DNA of 64,000 nucleotides from Ceraceosorus guamensis (taxonomy: Eukaryota > Basidiomycota > Exobasidiomycetes > Ceraceosorales > Ceraceosoraceae). The stretch spans positions 32,662-96,661 of the forward strand of contig NW_020290060.1 in NCBI RefSeq assembly GCF_003144195.1, written 5' to 3'. The notes beneath the pieces are model-generated. The model made no database searches, was not told the origin of the DNA, and saw only the letters and a list, made by a program, of their open reading frames with translations. Numbering within the stretch: position 1 is the first letter of the stretch; each line of letters starts with the position of its first letter. A program made the translations under genes and the position numbers. Below are positions 34,401 through 45,150 of this stretch, in pieces.

Positions 34401-36009
34401 ATGAAGCTCCAGATCGTTTTCTTGTGCGGTGCGCTCGCCGCGAGTGCCGTCTCAGCGGCCAATGTTCTCGCAGCTCGCCAAGCCGGTCCGTCACCGACTG
34501 GTCGCGGGGCCTGCGTGCTCTCCGGCGGCGCCTGGACCTGCGAGCTCGCCGCTAGCGGCGCAGCAGCAGCTCCGATTGCAACCTCCGTCAACTCCCTGAG
34601 TGGCGCAGGTGCTGCCTCTCCGACTGCTACGGAAGCTTTACCGCCGGCTACAGTGACAGTCACCGAAATGGTAGAGCCCAGTCCGACTGGTCTGGGTGCT
34701 TGCCATCTTCACGGCGATCATTGGCACTGCGACGAAGAAGGCGAAGAGGGTCATGACCACAGCCACGAAGGACACGATCACAGCGGACATAGTCACGCCG
34801 GTCATAGCCATGCAGGCCACAGGTGAGGATTGTTGCGTCCGGTTTCGCATGCTGTGTGCTGACAAGTGACAGTGGCTCCCCCTGATGCAGCCATGGTCCA
34901 TCCGAGGAGTTTGGTTGTGGGCTTGCACCTCTGGAAGAGTACAATTTACCATTGCACGTAGCTGCAGTCTTCATTCTCCTGGTCGCCTCCATTGCAGGAG
35001 TTGTCTTGCCTTCCTTTGGGAACCTTCTGGAGCGCGCTTTTGCTACTACAGCCTCGCAATCCGCTACCTTTCGACGTTGGACTGGAAGCTTCACCTTCGC
35101 CATGCGCCACTTTGGGGGTGGGATCATCTTGTCCACCGCCTTCATTCACCTGCTCTTCCACTCCTTCATCTACTTCAACAACAGCTGCATTGGCGAGCTC
35201 CAGTACGAAGCTGCATCAGCGGCAATTGCCATGGCAGCCGTATACGTCATGTTTCTTATCGACTTCCTCGCCCTTCGACCGTTGCGACGTCAAGCGTACG
35301 CCGCCCAGGAACGCGCATTCGCGTCTGGAGCGAGGAGTACTTCCGATGACGACTCTGTCGAAAAACCCAACGAGCGCGCCTTGATACCTGAGGAATCAGA
35401 TGGACATGCGCACGAGTCGATTGACCTGCTCAAGCATAGCGAAGGTCGCATGGCCAAATGGAACGTTCTCGCTCTGGAAGCTGGCATTGTCTTCCATAGC
35501 ATCATCATTGGCGTGACGATTGGCACCGCTTCTGGTGAAGGTTGGGTGGTGAGTGTCCATGTCTCAAAGATGATTCAAAGAAGTGAAACATATTGAACCC
35601 GTCGCCGCTTTGCCTTTAGCCGCTGTTGATCGCCATTGTATTTCACCAATTCTGCGAGGGTCTTGGCTTGGCGAGCCGAGTGGTCCTCCTTCCTTCCTCC
35701 GTTCTGAGCAACACTTTGAAGTTCGTCATGCACCTCGTCTTCATCGTGACAACGCCCGTGGGCATCGCCATCGGCATTGGCGTGCGACAGTCCTACAACG
35801 GGAACAGCCGGGGCACTCTTCTAGCAGTCGGCATCCTCGACGCGATCTCGGCCGGCATTCTGATCTACGCGGCCCTCGTTCAGATCATCGTCAACGACTA
35901 TATCTTCAATCGCGAAATGACGCGCGCTTCAATGAAGCGCTGCGTTGCCGCCCTGACGTTCTTCACGCTCGGCCTGTTCGTCATGTCCGTGCTTGGATAC
36001 TGGGCTTGA
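34401..36009 (+). CDS. ZRT1: ZIP-family plasma membrane zinc transporter
   Basis: Exons 34401-34822, 34891-35548 and 35620-36009; 489 residues. A signal peptide (about 1-19) precedes a 130-residue extracellular N-terminus. This holds two copies of a PSPTG(R/L)GAC... module: residues 30-47 (AC-VLSGGAWT-C) and 93-110 (AC-HLHGDHWH-C), then a GHDHSHEGHDHSGHSH-type tract to about 140. Eight membrane segments follow; the metal-binding ZIP signatures are HSIIIGVTIG (TM4) and HQFCEGLGLAS (TM5), plus RHFGGGIILSTAFIHLL. The cytosolic loop before TM4 is acidic and long. It should carry Zn2+ inward. The neighbouring divergent zincophore supports a high-affinity zinc uptake role. Signal-anchored N-termini are not universal in this family. 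Confidence 0.93.
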
Positions 36010-36989
36010 AAAGTCTGGAGCGGCTGCAACACTCTACCGCCTCATTATTCTCGGATTTGCTCTCTCGGATGAGATTCTCATTTTCACGTTCAATCCACGA
36101 TTATTATAGTAGATACGTCCTCTGATGAATGGCGGAAGTATTCTCGTTCATCATCATCAAGGACTTGACTCTTCATACGCAATTCAAAATTTGCCAAAGC
36201 AAGCAAAATGAATGGCTGGGGTTGAATAGCAGTCACGTGAAGATGTCTCGTTGCGAGTCTCGCACGCAGTTCGGAATCCCTGACGGCTTCCCCGCACTCT
36301 GTCAAAAGTCAATTACCGAAATTCTCCTGCACTTCGCTCATGATGGCGCATGGCGTCAGCCACCCGTGACTCATCAGACTGCTTGTGACCGCGGAGCGTT
36401 ATATTAGCCAAGTCCTAGCTGCAGCAGAGGCGGCGTCTCTCAGCGCAGGGCACCCGCTGCAGCTTTCCATGCATCGTCACTCAAGACTGCTGCAGCCATG
36501 CATGGGACGCTCGCGACAGGCGCACGCGTGAGCGCTGCGTGAAACCTACGCACCATGCAGCAGAGCTTGCCGGCCTTGCCCCGCATTTCATGCCTGAGCA
36601 TCACGCACAGCAGTCTCGCACGTCCCTCTGAAGATCCTCTCCCTGCTTTCTCTCTTCTGTTGTGCTGATTCGCCAAGAGGGATGCACGAATTGTGATGGT
36701 TGTGCTAGGAAAATACACTCCGATCGGCTGCTGTTTGCCGTTGAATCAAGAGTTCAGGTCTCTGACCTATCAGAGCGTGGAGCCAGATGTTTCATGCTTG
36801 TAGTCACGCTGTCGAGTGATCACGAGTTACGAGTACATGTGGCTTTGTACATGTTACCAGGCACACCTCCCGACTTTCTACTCATCAACATAACCATCGT
36901 CTAACGCCCTCTCATACGTCTTGGTCCCAGCAAGTTTGTGTAAGGATTTGCTACTATTCTCGCACCGATTCACGATCCAACTCGCCAAC
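36010..36989. other. Intergenic, 1.0 kb
   Basis: Between the ZIP transporter and SCP2 genes, same strand. No gene supported. It carries element-like words near 36367 (CGTGACTCATCAGACTG) and 36967 (GATTCACGATC), the latter just 20 bases before the SCP2 start. Confidence 0.55.
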
Positions 36990-38006
36990 ATGGCCTCACA
37001 ACAACAAGATGACCGTATGCGGTCCGAGGCGGATGCTGCGCTGCGTGAACACAGTCACCTCAACTGTGACGGTTTCGAGAGCAGCAAGGTGAGCTGTATG
37101 CGTAGCGCAGCCAATGATAATGAATCCACAACTGAGCTCGAGCCCACCTTGCCTTCTTCCCCCACCTCTCTCTCCCCCGGAAAGGTGTTTGCGCTAACAT
37201 CGGCCATCCTAGCATCACCAAAGCCGGGAGGCATGACTCGGTCACGTCTGATCAGAAACATCAACGCGATCTTCCTATTCATTGTGCACCCGACAACACC
37301 CCTGGACGCTAGTAACCCCCGGACGAAGCCCACAAAGTCGTCGAGCGGAGGGGCTCTGCGGCCTGCACTCTGGCACGTCGACATGAGGCGCTCTGGGCAG
37401 ATTGGAAAAGGACAACCACCTACTACTCTGTTGGGTCGAAAGCGAAGGGCAGACATTGTGGTGGAGTGCCGTGAGTAGCTTTGGCGCTCCTCTACAGCCA
37501 CAGGGGCGACTTTGATGATGCTCCGTGGGGCTCAGACTGATCAGTCTTGCTCGGGCATCAATCATTCAGGCGATCGCGACCTCGTGGACCTCGCTACTGG
37601 CAAGCTCCATCCCGCGAAGCTTTACAACGGCGGTAGGGTGAGTAGCATTTGATGGACCTTTTTGAGTGGCACAGGACACGACTTGCCGTAAATGGTGGGG
37701 GATCGTCACCAGGTTGGCGCTCCAAACAGGGGGTCAGGCCGCCTTTGACTTCCAGCTGACCACCTAGTGCGCTCGTACCCTGCCCAGCTCAAGATTAAAG
37801 GAGACCTCGATCGCGCTCTCCGCATGGCCACAGTTCTCAGTCACGAGCGCAGCAAGATCTTTGGTGCCCCACCTGTTCCTTTGACCGATCCAAACTTTGG
37901 TGTCCAGGACGCTCATCAGGGCTCTGTGCTCAATGGCCAAGCAGACTACTCTGATGGCGCTCCAGCCCCATTTTCGGACGTCAACCCACCTCGTTCGAGA
38001 CTCTGA
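36990..38006 (+). CDS. Stand-alone SCP2 sterol-carrier-domain protein ending SRL
   Basis: Exons 36990-37088, 37185-37470, 37570-37637 and 37788-38006; 223 residues. The SCP2 fold is readable across exons: DGFESSKVFALTSAIL, INAIFLFIV, ALWHVDMRR, RADIVVECRDRDLVDLATGK, LHPAKLYNGGRLKIKGDLD, then RALRMATVLSHERSKIFG. The core LATGK...LKIKG is the most conserved part of the family. A Lys/Ser/Pro-rich loop enlarges the middle. The last three residues are SRL, an accepted type 1 peroxisome signal. SCP2 domains bind acyl-CoA or sterols in a hydrophobic tunnel and assist peroxisomal beta-oxidation. Intron 1 (96 bases) is a multiple of three with no stop, so retention would insert 32 residues in frame; the splice chosen restores the family's SSxVF helix. 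Confidence 0.88.
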
Positions 38007-40765
38007 ATGGGTCTGCAATGCTGTTGCTACAGTCATATTTGGAATGGGCTCTTCGAGCTTACATGTCGGTCTGCGAATGCCCAGACTCGTGTTCCTTTGT
38101 CATGAGCGCCGCCCTCTCTTCTGACTACCGCTTCGTGAAATGGATGCATTGGTCACAGCCTCGAAGCGACGGCCTGCTGTCGTGATACTTCACCGAGCAT
38201 CCATCGGCTGTGGAGCGTCTACCGCGGATTGTTCGAGGGCAATGTTGCAGCTCATTCCTTCGGCCAGCCCTGGCTGTGATACTCGTGACTCTATAGGACG
38301 CGGATACTTTGTGGGATCTTCCAGGAGGGTAAAGTAGTCTGCTGCCTGCCTCATAAACGTGAGCGTTCGTGAATTGAGGCATCTGCAAGGGACTCGTCGA
38401 GCGCACATACATTATGCATCAGCAGGTGCTCGTCTTCTCCGTCTAGCGCGCGTAAAAGCGGCCGACCTGACTTGGCAGCTGCGCTTTGGCACACCTGCTC
38501 AGCTCCTGACGGCCACGGTACATTCGCAGTCAGTCGCAGCACACAGAAAAAAGGGTCTTGCGGCTGATTCAAAGGAAAGGTGAAGACGCAGTCACCATTG
38601 GGAGACACGCCAGTTGGTGTCCTGAACTCAAGACAGATCTCGCAGCAAGTCCCTTCGCGCTAAGCCGTTGCTTGAGCGCGTGATGGGCCAATTCGCCATT
38701 CCTTGCTCCTTGCATATGTTGTTGCTGCGCGCCCGAGACTCACCGGCGCAGATAGTTGGTGGTCGTGGATGACAGCTGATCAGGCCAAGCCTCTCAAGCA
38801 CATACATGTCTTCGGATCGATTACAGTATCGACATGCATTCACGGATTATCTGGCCGGGAGGAAATTCACGAATATGAATTTTGAATGGCAAACAATCAC
38901 GAACGGTGAGTCACGAGTGCACGCATGCCCGCGTATGAGCATCAGCCCCCTCAAGTCCCAAAATCAGCTTCGATGATATCACACACGCATCACCAAGAGT
39001 CTCGCGGGCGCCGGCGCGCGCGCGGCTGCTGATGCTGCATGGGATTTGGTTTGCGCGCAGGATGTCTGAAACCGTTGTCTGCATAAAACACGCGCGCCCT
39101 TGCTCCTTGCTATACATACATGATGCGTAGGCAGCCCCTGATTTGAGCTTCGCCTCGATCGCGGACGTTCGTCTGCTGAGGCAGCCTTGTTCACCGTGAC
39201 TGTCTCTTATTGCTTACAGGCACGCTGGAGCGAGTCTAGTCATATGAGCGCTGCTCTTTTCTGCTTCAAATTTGTCTGCCTCCCGGGCCGTCTCCCCTCG
39301 ACTCTTCACCGCGCTCTCAGGCTACATCACATGTACTGGTCGAGCTGGCAGCCGGAGAGTGCCGATGTACAACGATGCCAGGAGGTTGTCGCTGGCCGCA
39401 GAGCGCTTTGACACGGAGATCCAACGGTGCCGAGGTCTGATCTCACGTCCAGACGAAGTTGCGCACTATTTTCAAGGGTCGTCGCCCACACAGATGCTTA
39501 CATACTTTCCCGAGCAGGTCGCTTATATGCAGGGGTCATGTTACAATCTCAAGCACGAATCGTGATCGAAGAGGAAGTAGAGCAACGTCCGTAGAGCGAT
39601 TCAGTGATTCACGAATCGCGGCTTGGCTCGACGCTCGTCATGATCTCATCGCTGGCGTTATAGAGTCCTGATCTGCCCCGTGCCTTGCTCCGGGAAGAAT
39701 AAGATGCGGTCCCGGACACGGCTTGGCTACTGTAAGTCATCGAATGGCTGCTCGAAGCTGTACCTTGCTTTCCGTTGTGATGGCTGCGGCTCGCGACGAT
39801 CGTGGTGCCTAGCCGGCGACGCGGTCCACCACCTGCAGCGACCCGAGCTTGGGCCTCCTCAGCATACAACAAGCACAAACAGGCTTTTAGGGGGTGATCC
39901 ACCTCATCTACCTTTCCTCGCTCCCTTCTTCGCAATAGGGTCCGGATCAGAGGGCCAAGAAAAGTTCGTAAGCCCTCACCCACGACCCTCACCTTCACAA
40001 TTGAAGAAAGACAGGGACTCCTTCGGTATTCCTTCCACCGTCCCTGCCATTGCCCTTACCACTGTTCCTCGCGTTCACGATTGTCCCTCTCCCTCACGTA
40101 GCCCTTATTGCCAAGTCAGGCACCTTGAACGCCCGTCACCGGCCCTTAAGCTTAGGTCAGAGGTACAAAATACGCCAGCCAGCCCGAGCCTGACCACGCT
40201 CCCAAACATATTTCCGCCCCTGATCAAGCCCACATTGACGATACGCAACACCCCTGCCTCGTCCGCCGGTGCTCAGCCAAAGCTTCGCCGAAACATCTTG
40301 GTGAGTCCGAACGAGGATCTGTGTTTGTACGGCTGCCCATCGTGAGACCAGCGTTCATTCGCTAGAGGTGTGGGCGCAGGACCGCTCAGCTTCGCTCAAC
40401 ATCAGAGCGTTGCAGAATGGGTCACAGGGTAGAGTGGGATGCTGCGCCGGCGCAAGTGCCGCAAGCTTGCCTCGTCGAAGTTTGTTCGCGCAGCTTTTGC
40501 ACGCCTTTCATGGGCGCACGGCTCCTCAGAGCTGAGCATTGCGTGCGCTCTGCCTGTACCGGACCTCTTTGCAAACCGACATGTGGTCGTCTACGACGGA
40601 GAGCAGTGGCGCTGCCCCAACCCATATGCGCGGGTTGTGTCCATCAAATGCGGCGTGGCGTGGTCATGAAGACTACCATCATCTCACAAAGCCACGACCA
40701 ATGTTTTGCGAGTGCTCTTCTTTCGTTCGGCCGCTTTCGATCTCGCATCGCTGGTCGCAAAGGCA
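38007..40765. other. Intergenic, 2.8 kb
   Basis: Between the SCP2 gene and the Ser-rich giant open frame. It holds the densest set of dispersed-element copies (38865, 38895-38918, 39554, 39606). A 221-codon open frame at 39680-40345 has Pro/Ser/Thr-rich, database-like low complexity and no ATG context or domain; it could be a leader exon of the next gene, but I cannot support it. Confidence 0.5.
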
Positions 40766-43700
40766 ATGGAGCGCAGAGGAAGCGGCGAGAAGCTCAGCCA
40801 AGCTGGTGCATCCAGTCGTGAAGCCTCAGTCAAGCGGCGTGCAGCGGTGCAAGCTGCCAACGACCTCTCCCTGTACTATTTGCATTCACTGGCTGGTGTC
40901 TCTGTCCGAGCACACACGAAGGACAGACGCGCTGATGCTGGCTCTCCACATTCATGCAGGCTTCACTCCATTAGCCAGCGTGCATCGTCCATCGCGTCAG
41001 ACTCTTTACTGGCTCCAGGCTCAAACTCTAACTCATCCACACGATATCGACGCTCGACGGTCTCCTCTACCTCCTCATCCCGGCAGCCTCGAGCGAAGGC
41101 GGAACCTTCTCTTGTACCGACGTGCGATCTCCAAATCCCTTCAACGCTCCAACATCAGTGCCGACTTCCCGATCTACATTCTCGAGAACGTTCACTTCAG
41201 CAATCTGCTTCTCCCAAAAACTGCGAGTTCAAGGGCAGCGAGCCAAGACTCTCTACCACTCTTCACAAAATCTCGCAGTCCAGTCCATCCGCTTCAGCAG
41301 AGCTTGCTCCCATTCGTGGTCTCGCAAAACGCTGCTCCGCTTCACATTGTCGTGGTGAGGATCTTCAGGAACTGCTGTCATTGCCTCGCGCTTCCGAGGC
41401 CACGCGTCCCTCACCTTCTCAGGAGACCTGGCCGCTAGCTCTGATCTCCACCAGCTCTCACTCGGCAAGTGCTGGCAGTCCCAACCCCTCGCGTCGTTCT
41501 CCCTCAGCTTGTGACGTCCAATTACTTACCCTCGTCTCGACGAGTGTGAGGCACCGACGGGGCCGTAGTCACGGTCAAGACCAACGAACACCCGCGGCCA
41601 GTCGCTCTCAAGGGACCACGAGCTCTCAGCTACTTTCTGGTATAGCCGGTGACAAAATAGCTCAAACTTGGTATCACTCCAGCATGCTCATTAGGAACGG
41701 TTGTGCTGCGACTGCATTCCCTCCCAAGCTCGGCTCTTTGAGCAGCCCTCGGCCACTGTCTGCAATAGACATGTCATCCACTTGCGGAGACCGCGTGTCA
41801 GAGCCAAGCACCATCAGCGGTGCAATGCCGACGGTCTCTGAAGATGCTGGAAGTGCTACGGAGACAGAGCGTACACCGACACCTCATTGGCGATCAAAAT
41901 TCGAGCAATCACCTGTGGCGCACCAACGTCAAGCTTCTCGTATCACAGTACAACTCCACAGACGAGGTCAAAGCGACGTCGGCGTGACGTCGAAGTCTCA
42001 GCTTGCGGGCGACGGTGATATTCAGAACCGCAAGCATGAATTGCCAAGAGGTCCGACTCAAAGCACTGATGGAGAGTGCATGGAGGTGCTGATCATGGGC
42101 AGCCTCCAAGCAGCGGGACCAACTCACCCTTCAGAGCGCACTTCTCGCTCTCGACCTCGCGCCAGCACGTTCAGCATTCCTAGTTTCCACCCGTCTGTCG
42201 CAGATCCTGCGCCAGAGCGAGAACTTGCCAGCGAGCACCGCAACCGACGTCGCAGCAAAGTCCTCTTTCAACAAAAGCTTGTTGCTCGACACGCACGCAG
42301 CGCGTCAAGAAGTGAGACGGGTGAAGTGGTCCACACTGCTTCGTCGCGACCTCGGCGGAGAACGAAGAAGCCCTTACCATTGGAGCGCCCAGCCGTACCA
42401 GCACGTCGAGCATCGAAGAGCAACGTGCTTGACACTGCTGAAGTCAGGCTCCACAAAGATCAGCTTCAGCTTGAGTGGGAAGATCACACGCTAGCTACCG
42501 CCAAGCTGTTCATCGACTGTGGTTACGGCACGCTTTCGGCCCCATCTAACCTCCACGAAGCTGGCATGCGATGGCCGAGCGTCGCTGGACAAGGTGCTCC
42601 AGCATGCTGGAGCGCGAGAAGTACAGGACTGGCGACGCCCATGTCACGCATCACCTCGGAATTTGCAGAAGAGGTAGAGGCGTGGAGCAGCTCGGATGAA
42701 GAGGGGCATAGCCAAGACCAACGCAGTCGACGTCAGCTGGAGGCTTTCAGCACTCCTCTGTCTAGTCCGCGCACCGCTTTTGACTTCAGCGCTGTCCACC
42801 AGGCTCAGGGTAGAAGCCGCGCTGCCCTTCGTAAATTGCCGCCGTCTTCATCCGCGACTCTATACGAGCGAAGGCCTCTACCTCTGCCGCCTGTGTCTGG
42901 GTGCGATGGATCTGCACTCATCCCACACTGCACGAGTGATCTTCTGGAAGTAGGCAAGGAGAGCTCACTTCTTCTCCACCTTGGGCAAAGGAGCACGTGT
43001 CAAGATCTGATGTCACGAGCCGTTGACCAAGCGGCTGCTCAGAACATGCTGCGAGTCCGCAGTAGCTCTAGCGTATCTTCCAACTATAGCGAATCAACCT
43101 GCGCTTCCAGCTTGATGTGTATTCCTGGGGACGAGGTGACGGTAGCGAGGGAAGGCCTATCGGACTGGTCATCACCAGCCAGCTCTCTTCCATCTCTATA
43201 CTCACCTGATGCCTCGCCAAGCAGCTTCAGGGGACGCGATCTACCTCCCGTGCTCACTATCAGCCCCGGGGACTGTGCCGACCTCAACAGAACTAGCCTT
43301 CAACGGGACTTCTTCGCTGCGCCGGGCAAACACCGTAAGACGTCGGACCATAACTCAGGCACAGCAGCCCGGCACCTCACCGCCTCACGAGAAGGCGAGA
43401 GCAGGCTGGGACCTCACACCCCAGTGCGCGCCGGTAGTCTGCACAGACCAGCACCACAATCCTGGAACCCTAGCGCCACACTGCTCGGTGCATGGCTGAG
43501 TGACAGTGATGATGCCTCGAAGCCCCGCTTCATCGACCCATTCTCGGCGGGGCGCGAGCCTCTCAAACACGAGCCAATGCCGGTGGTGCCTCCCAAAGGC
43601 TCTGCCATGTTGCGACTACATTCTACCCCAGTCACGGGCACTGGCCCCGCGGCAGGATTTGGAGATTCGCGCTCGCTCGCTGCTTTCGTCGCCGATGCTG

Positions 43701-44311
43701 AGCAGAGCGCAGCAAGGAGCCAGTCGACCCCAGACGCTGCGCCCACCAAGACGGGCTCCACCTTCTTTCGCCGCTTCGAGCGTGCACCTCGAAGCGCAGC
43801 ACCTCTACGTGCCCGAGCGTCGGATGCGTCAATTGATATCTCTCGGAGACACTGCGATTCGGTCATATCAAATCATCCTGTGTCGAGGTCATCGAGCCCC
43901 TATCTTCAGCCATCTGCGGCGGCTTCGCAATCGCGGCTAGGAGCCAAAAGCTTCGGGCGTAGCAGCTTCTCACGTCTCCGAACATCTGGTACCGCTGGTC
44001 TTGCTGCACTCGCATCAGTTATGGACAAGAACCCGGGTGAAACAAGATCGGCCGGCCGAGCACCAGACGATAGTGGGTATATCACCGACTCCCAGAATCG
44101 AGAGCCGGCAGCTGCCAAATCAAGTCATAGTCTATTATCAGTTGCTGGAGAGCCAAGCAGTCTCCGACTTGGAGTGAGCCGATCGGGATCTCGACTTGGC
44201 CTCACGAACTTAGGCTGGTCGCGAGATCGCAAAGACTCTAGCAGGACATGTGTCGACCAAGACCCAACGCGCTCCCGCACACCTAGCATATCACGTGCGC
44301 TTTGGGCTTGA
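40766..44311 (+). CDS. Large Ser/Arg-rich disordered protein, unknown
   Basis: A single uninterrupted frame of 1181 codons from the ATG of MERRGSGEKLSQAG; the frame stays open 60 bases further upstream but without ATG. I recognise no domain. The sequence is rich in Ser, Arg, Pro and Ala with patches typical of phosphorylated regulatory or scaffold proteins (SRSRPRAST, RRSKVLFQQK, SSSVSSNYSEST, SRSSSPYLQ). The most ordered-looking stretch is EVRLHKDQLQLEWEDHTLAT near residue 560-580. The C-terminus has recurring GSRLGL/SRLGAK words. The length of the open frame in 56-60% GC DNA and third-position bias favour a real gene, but 5' exons may be missing and the first 100 codons are the least certain. 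Confidence 0.65.
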   Translation: MERRGSGEKLSQAGASSREASVKRRAAVQAANDLSLYYLHSLAGVSVRAHTKDRRADAGSPHSCRLHSISQRASSIASDSLLAPGSNSNSSTRYRRSTVSSTSSSRQPRAKAEPSLVPTCDLQIPSTLQHQCRLPDLHSRERSLQQSASPKNCEFKGSEPRLSTTLHKISQSSPSASAELAPIRGLAKRCSASHCRGEDLQELLSLPRASEATRPSPSQETWPLALISTSSHSASAGSPNPSRRSPSACDVQLLTLVSTSVRHRRGRSHGQDQRTPAASRSQGTTSSQLLSGIAGDKIAQTWYHSSMLIRNGCAATAFPPKLGSLSSPRPLSAIDMSSTCGDRVSEPSTISGAMPTVSEDAGSATETERTPTPHWRSKFEQSPVAHQRQASRITVQLHRRGQSDVGVTSKSQLAGDGDIQNRKHELPRGPTQSTDGECMEVLIMGSLQAAGPTHPSERTSRSRPRASTFSIPSFHPSVADPAPERELASEHRNRRRSKVLFQQKLVARHARSASRSETGEVVHTASSRPRRRTKKPLPLERPAVPARRASKSNVLDTAEVRLHKDQLQLEWEDHTLATAKLFIDCGYGTLSAPSNLHEAGMRWPSVAGQGAPACWSARSTGLATPMSRITSEFAEEVEAWSSSDEEGHSQDQRSRRQLEAFSTPLSSPRTAFDFSAVHQAQGRSRAALRKLPPSSSATLYERRPLPLPPVSGCDGSALIPHCTSDLLEVGKESSLLLHLGQRSTCQDLMSRAVDQAAAQNMLRVRSSSSVSSNYSESTCASSLMCIPGDEVTVAREGLSDWSSPASSLPSLYSPDASPSSFRGRDLPPVLTISPGDCADLNRTSLQRDFFAAPGKHRKTSDHNSGTAARHLTASREGESRLGPHTPVRAGSLHRPAPQSWNPSATLLGAWLSDSDDASKPRFIDPFSAGREPLKHEPMPVVPPKGSAMLRLHSTPVTGTGPAAGFGDSRSLAAFVADAEQSAARSQSTPDAAPTKTGSTFFRRFERAPRSAAPLRARASDASIDISRRHCDSVISNHPVSRSSSPYLQPSAAASQSRLGAKSFGRSSFSRLRTSGTAGLAALASVMDKNPGETRSAGRAPDDSGYITDSQNREPAAAKSSHSLLSVAGEPSSLRLGVSRSGSRLGLTNLGWSRDRKDSSRTCVDQDPTRSRTPSISRALWA

Positions 44312-45150
44312 GGCGGGTCAAAGTCAACAAGTGCCCTCGGGTCGTGTAGTGTTTTGATTGGCTAGTCTTGCTCCTTATGAAGCTACTCCCATCCCATTGC
44401 CTTCAGATTGTGCCGGCCCCAGGGTCAGCATCCGCCTGTAACGATACCCTTCCCTGCTTCGAGGGGGCGAACGCATATTATACTTGTGACCGCACGAACC
44501 CCTTCTCTGACAAACTTGCTGAAGTTGTGACCTATGTCGTATGAGCTTAGTAGCCAAACGCAGGATGTACGAGCGATAGGTGCGGGATGCGGGATGCGGG
44601 ATGGTGGGTCGAAGTCAAGCAGATATCGTGACTGGCACCCGTACCGGTACCGCAGCTGAAGCTCAGCATAGTCAGTAAGTCACGAATGGTGAGTCAAGCG
44701 CGTCGCAGCTTGCATGCCTGCACAGCATGGGGCTGCAAATGGAGCGCGGCCGCATGGGCGTATGCGCGTCTGGTGTTGCATCCGTGCTCAGCGTGCGGTT
44801 CACAAGTACAATCGCGGCGGGTTGAAGCGCTTGGCAGACTTTGGACGCACAGCACTTTGAGGCCCTGAGATCTCACAGACCATTCCCTTCTTGACCCGTC
44901 GCGCTGCTTGTCGTTGCGTTGAGCTACGCCGTACTCTATAGCACCAACTCATCGCCACGTTTCAGGCGCACCAGGCGAAGCTCGAAACGCCTCTCAGAGT
45001 CGGCTCCCTGGACAGCATTCAGAGAGTACCGACCACTCTACGGCTGGCGAGAACATCGGATCTCAACAAGCACTGGGCATTGCTCCAGGCTCTCAGCTTC
45101 GTGCCTCCAAGAGAGACTGACGAGCACTCTCGCTCCTTTCCTTGGTCATT
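44312..45150. other. Intergenic, 0.8 kb
   Basis: Upstream of Atg18. It includes three GGGATGC-type tandem words near 44583-44602 and a dispersed-element copy (AGTCACGAATGGTGAGTCAAG) at 44678-44698. No gene supported. Confidence 0.55.

Noticed and set aside
39680-40345. 221-codon Pro/Ser/Thr-rich open frame before the large disordered protein
   Set aside because: No domain, no clear start or splice site, and low complexity. It might be a leader exon, but the sequence does not decide it.
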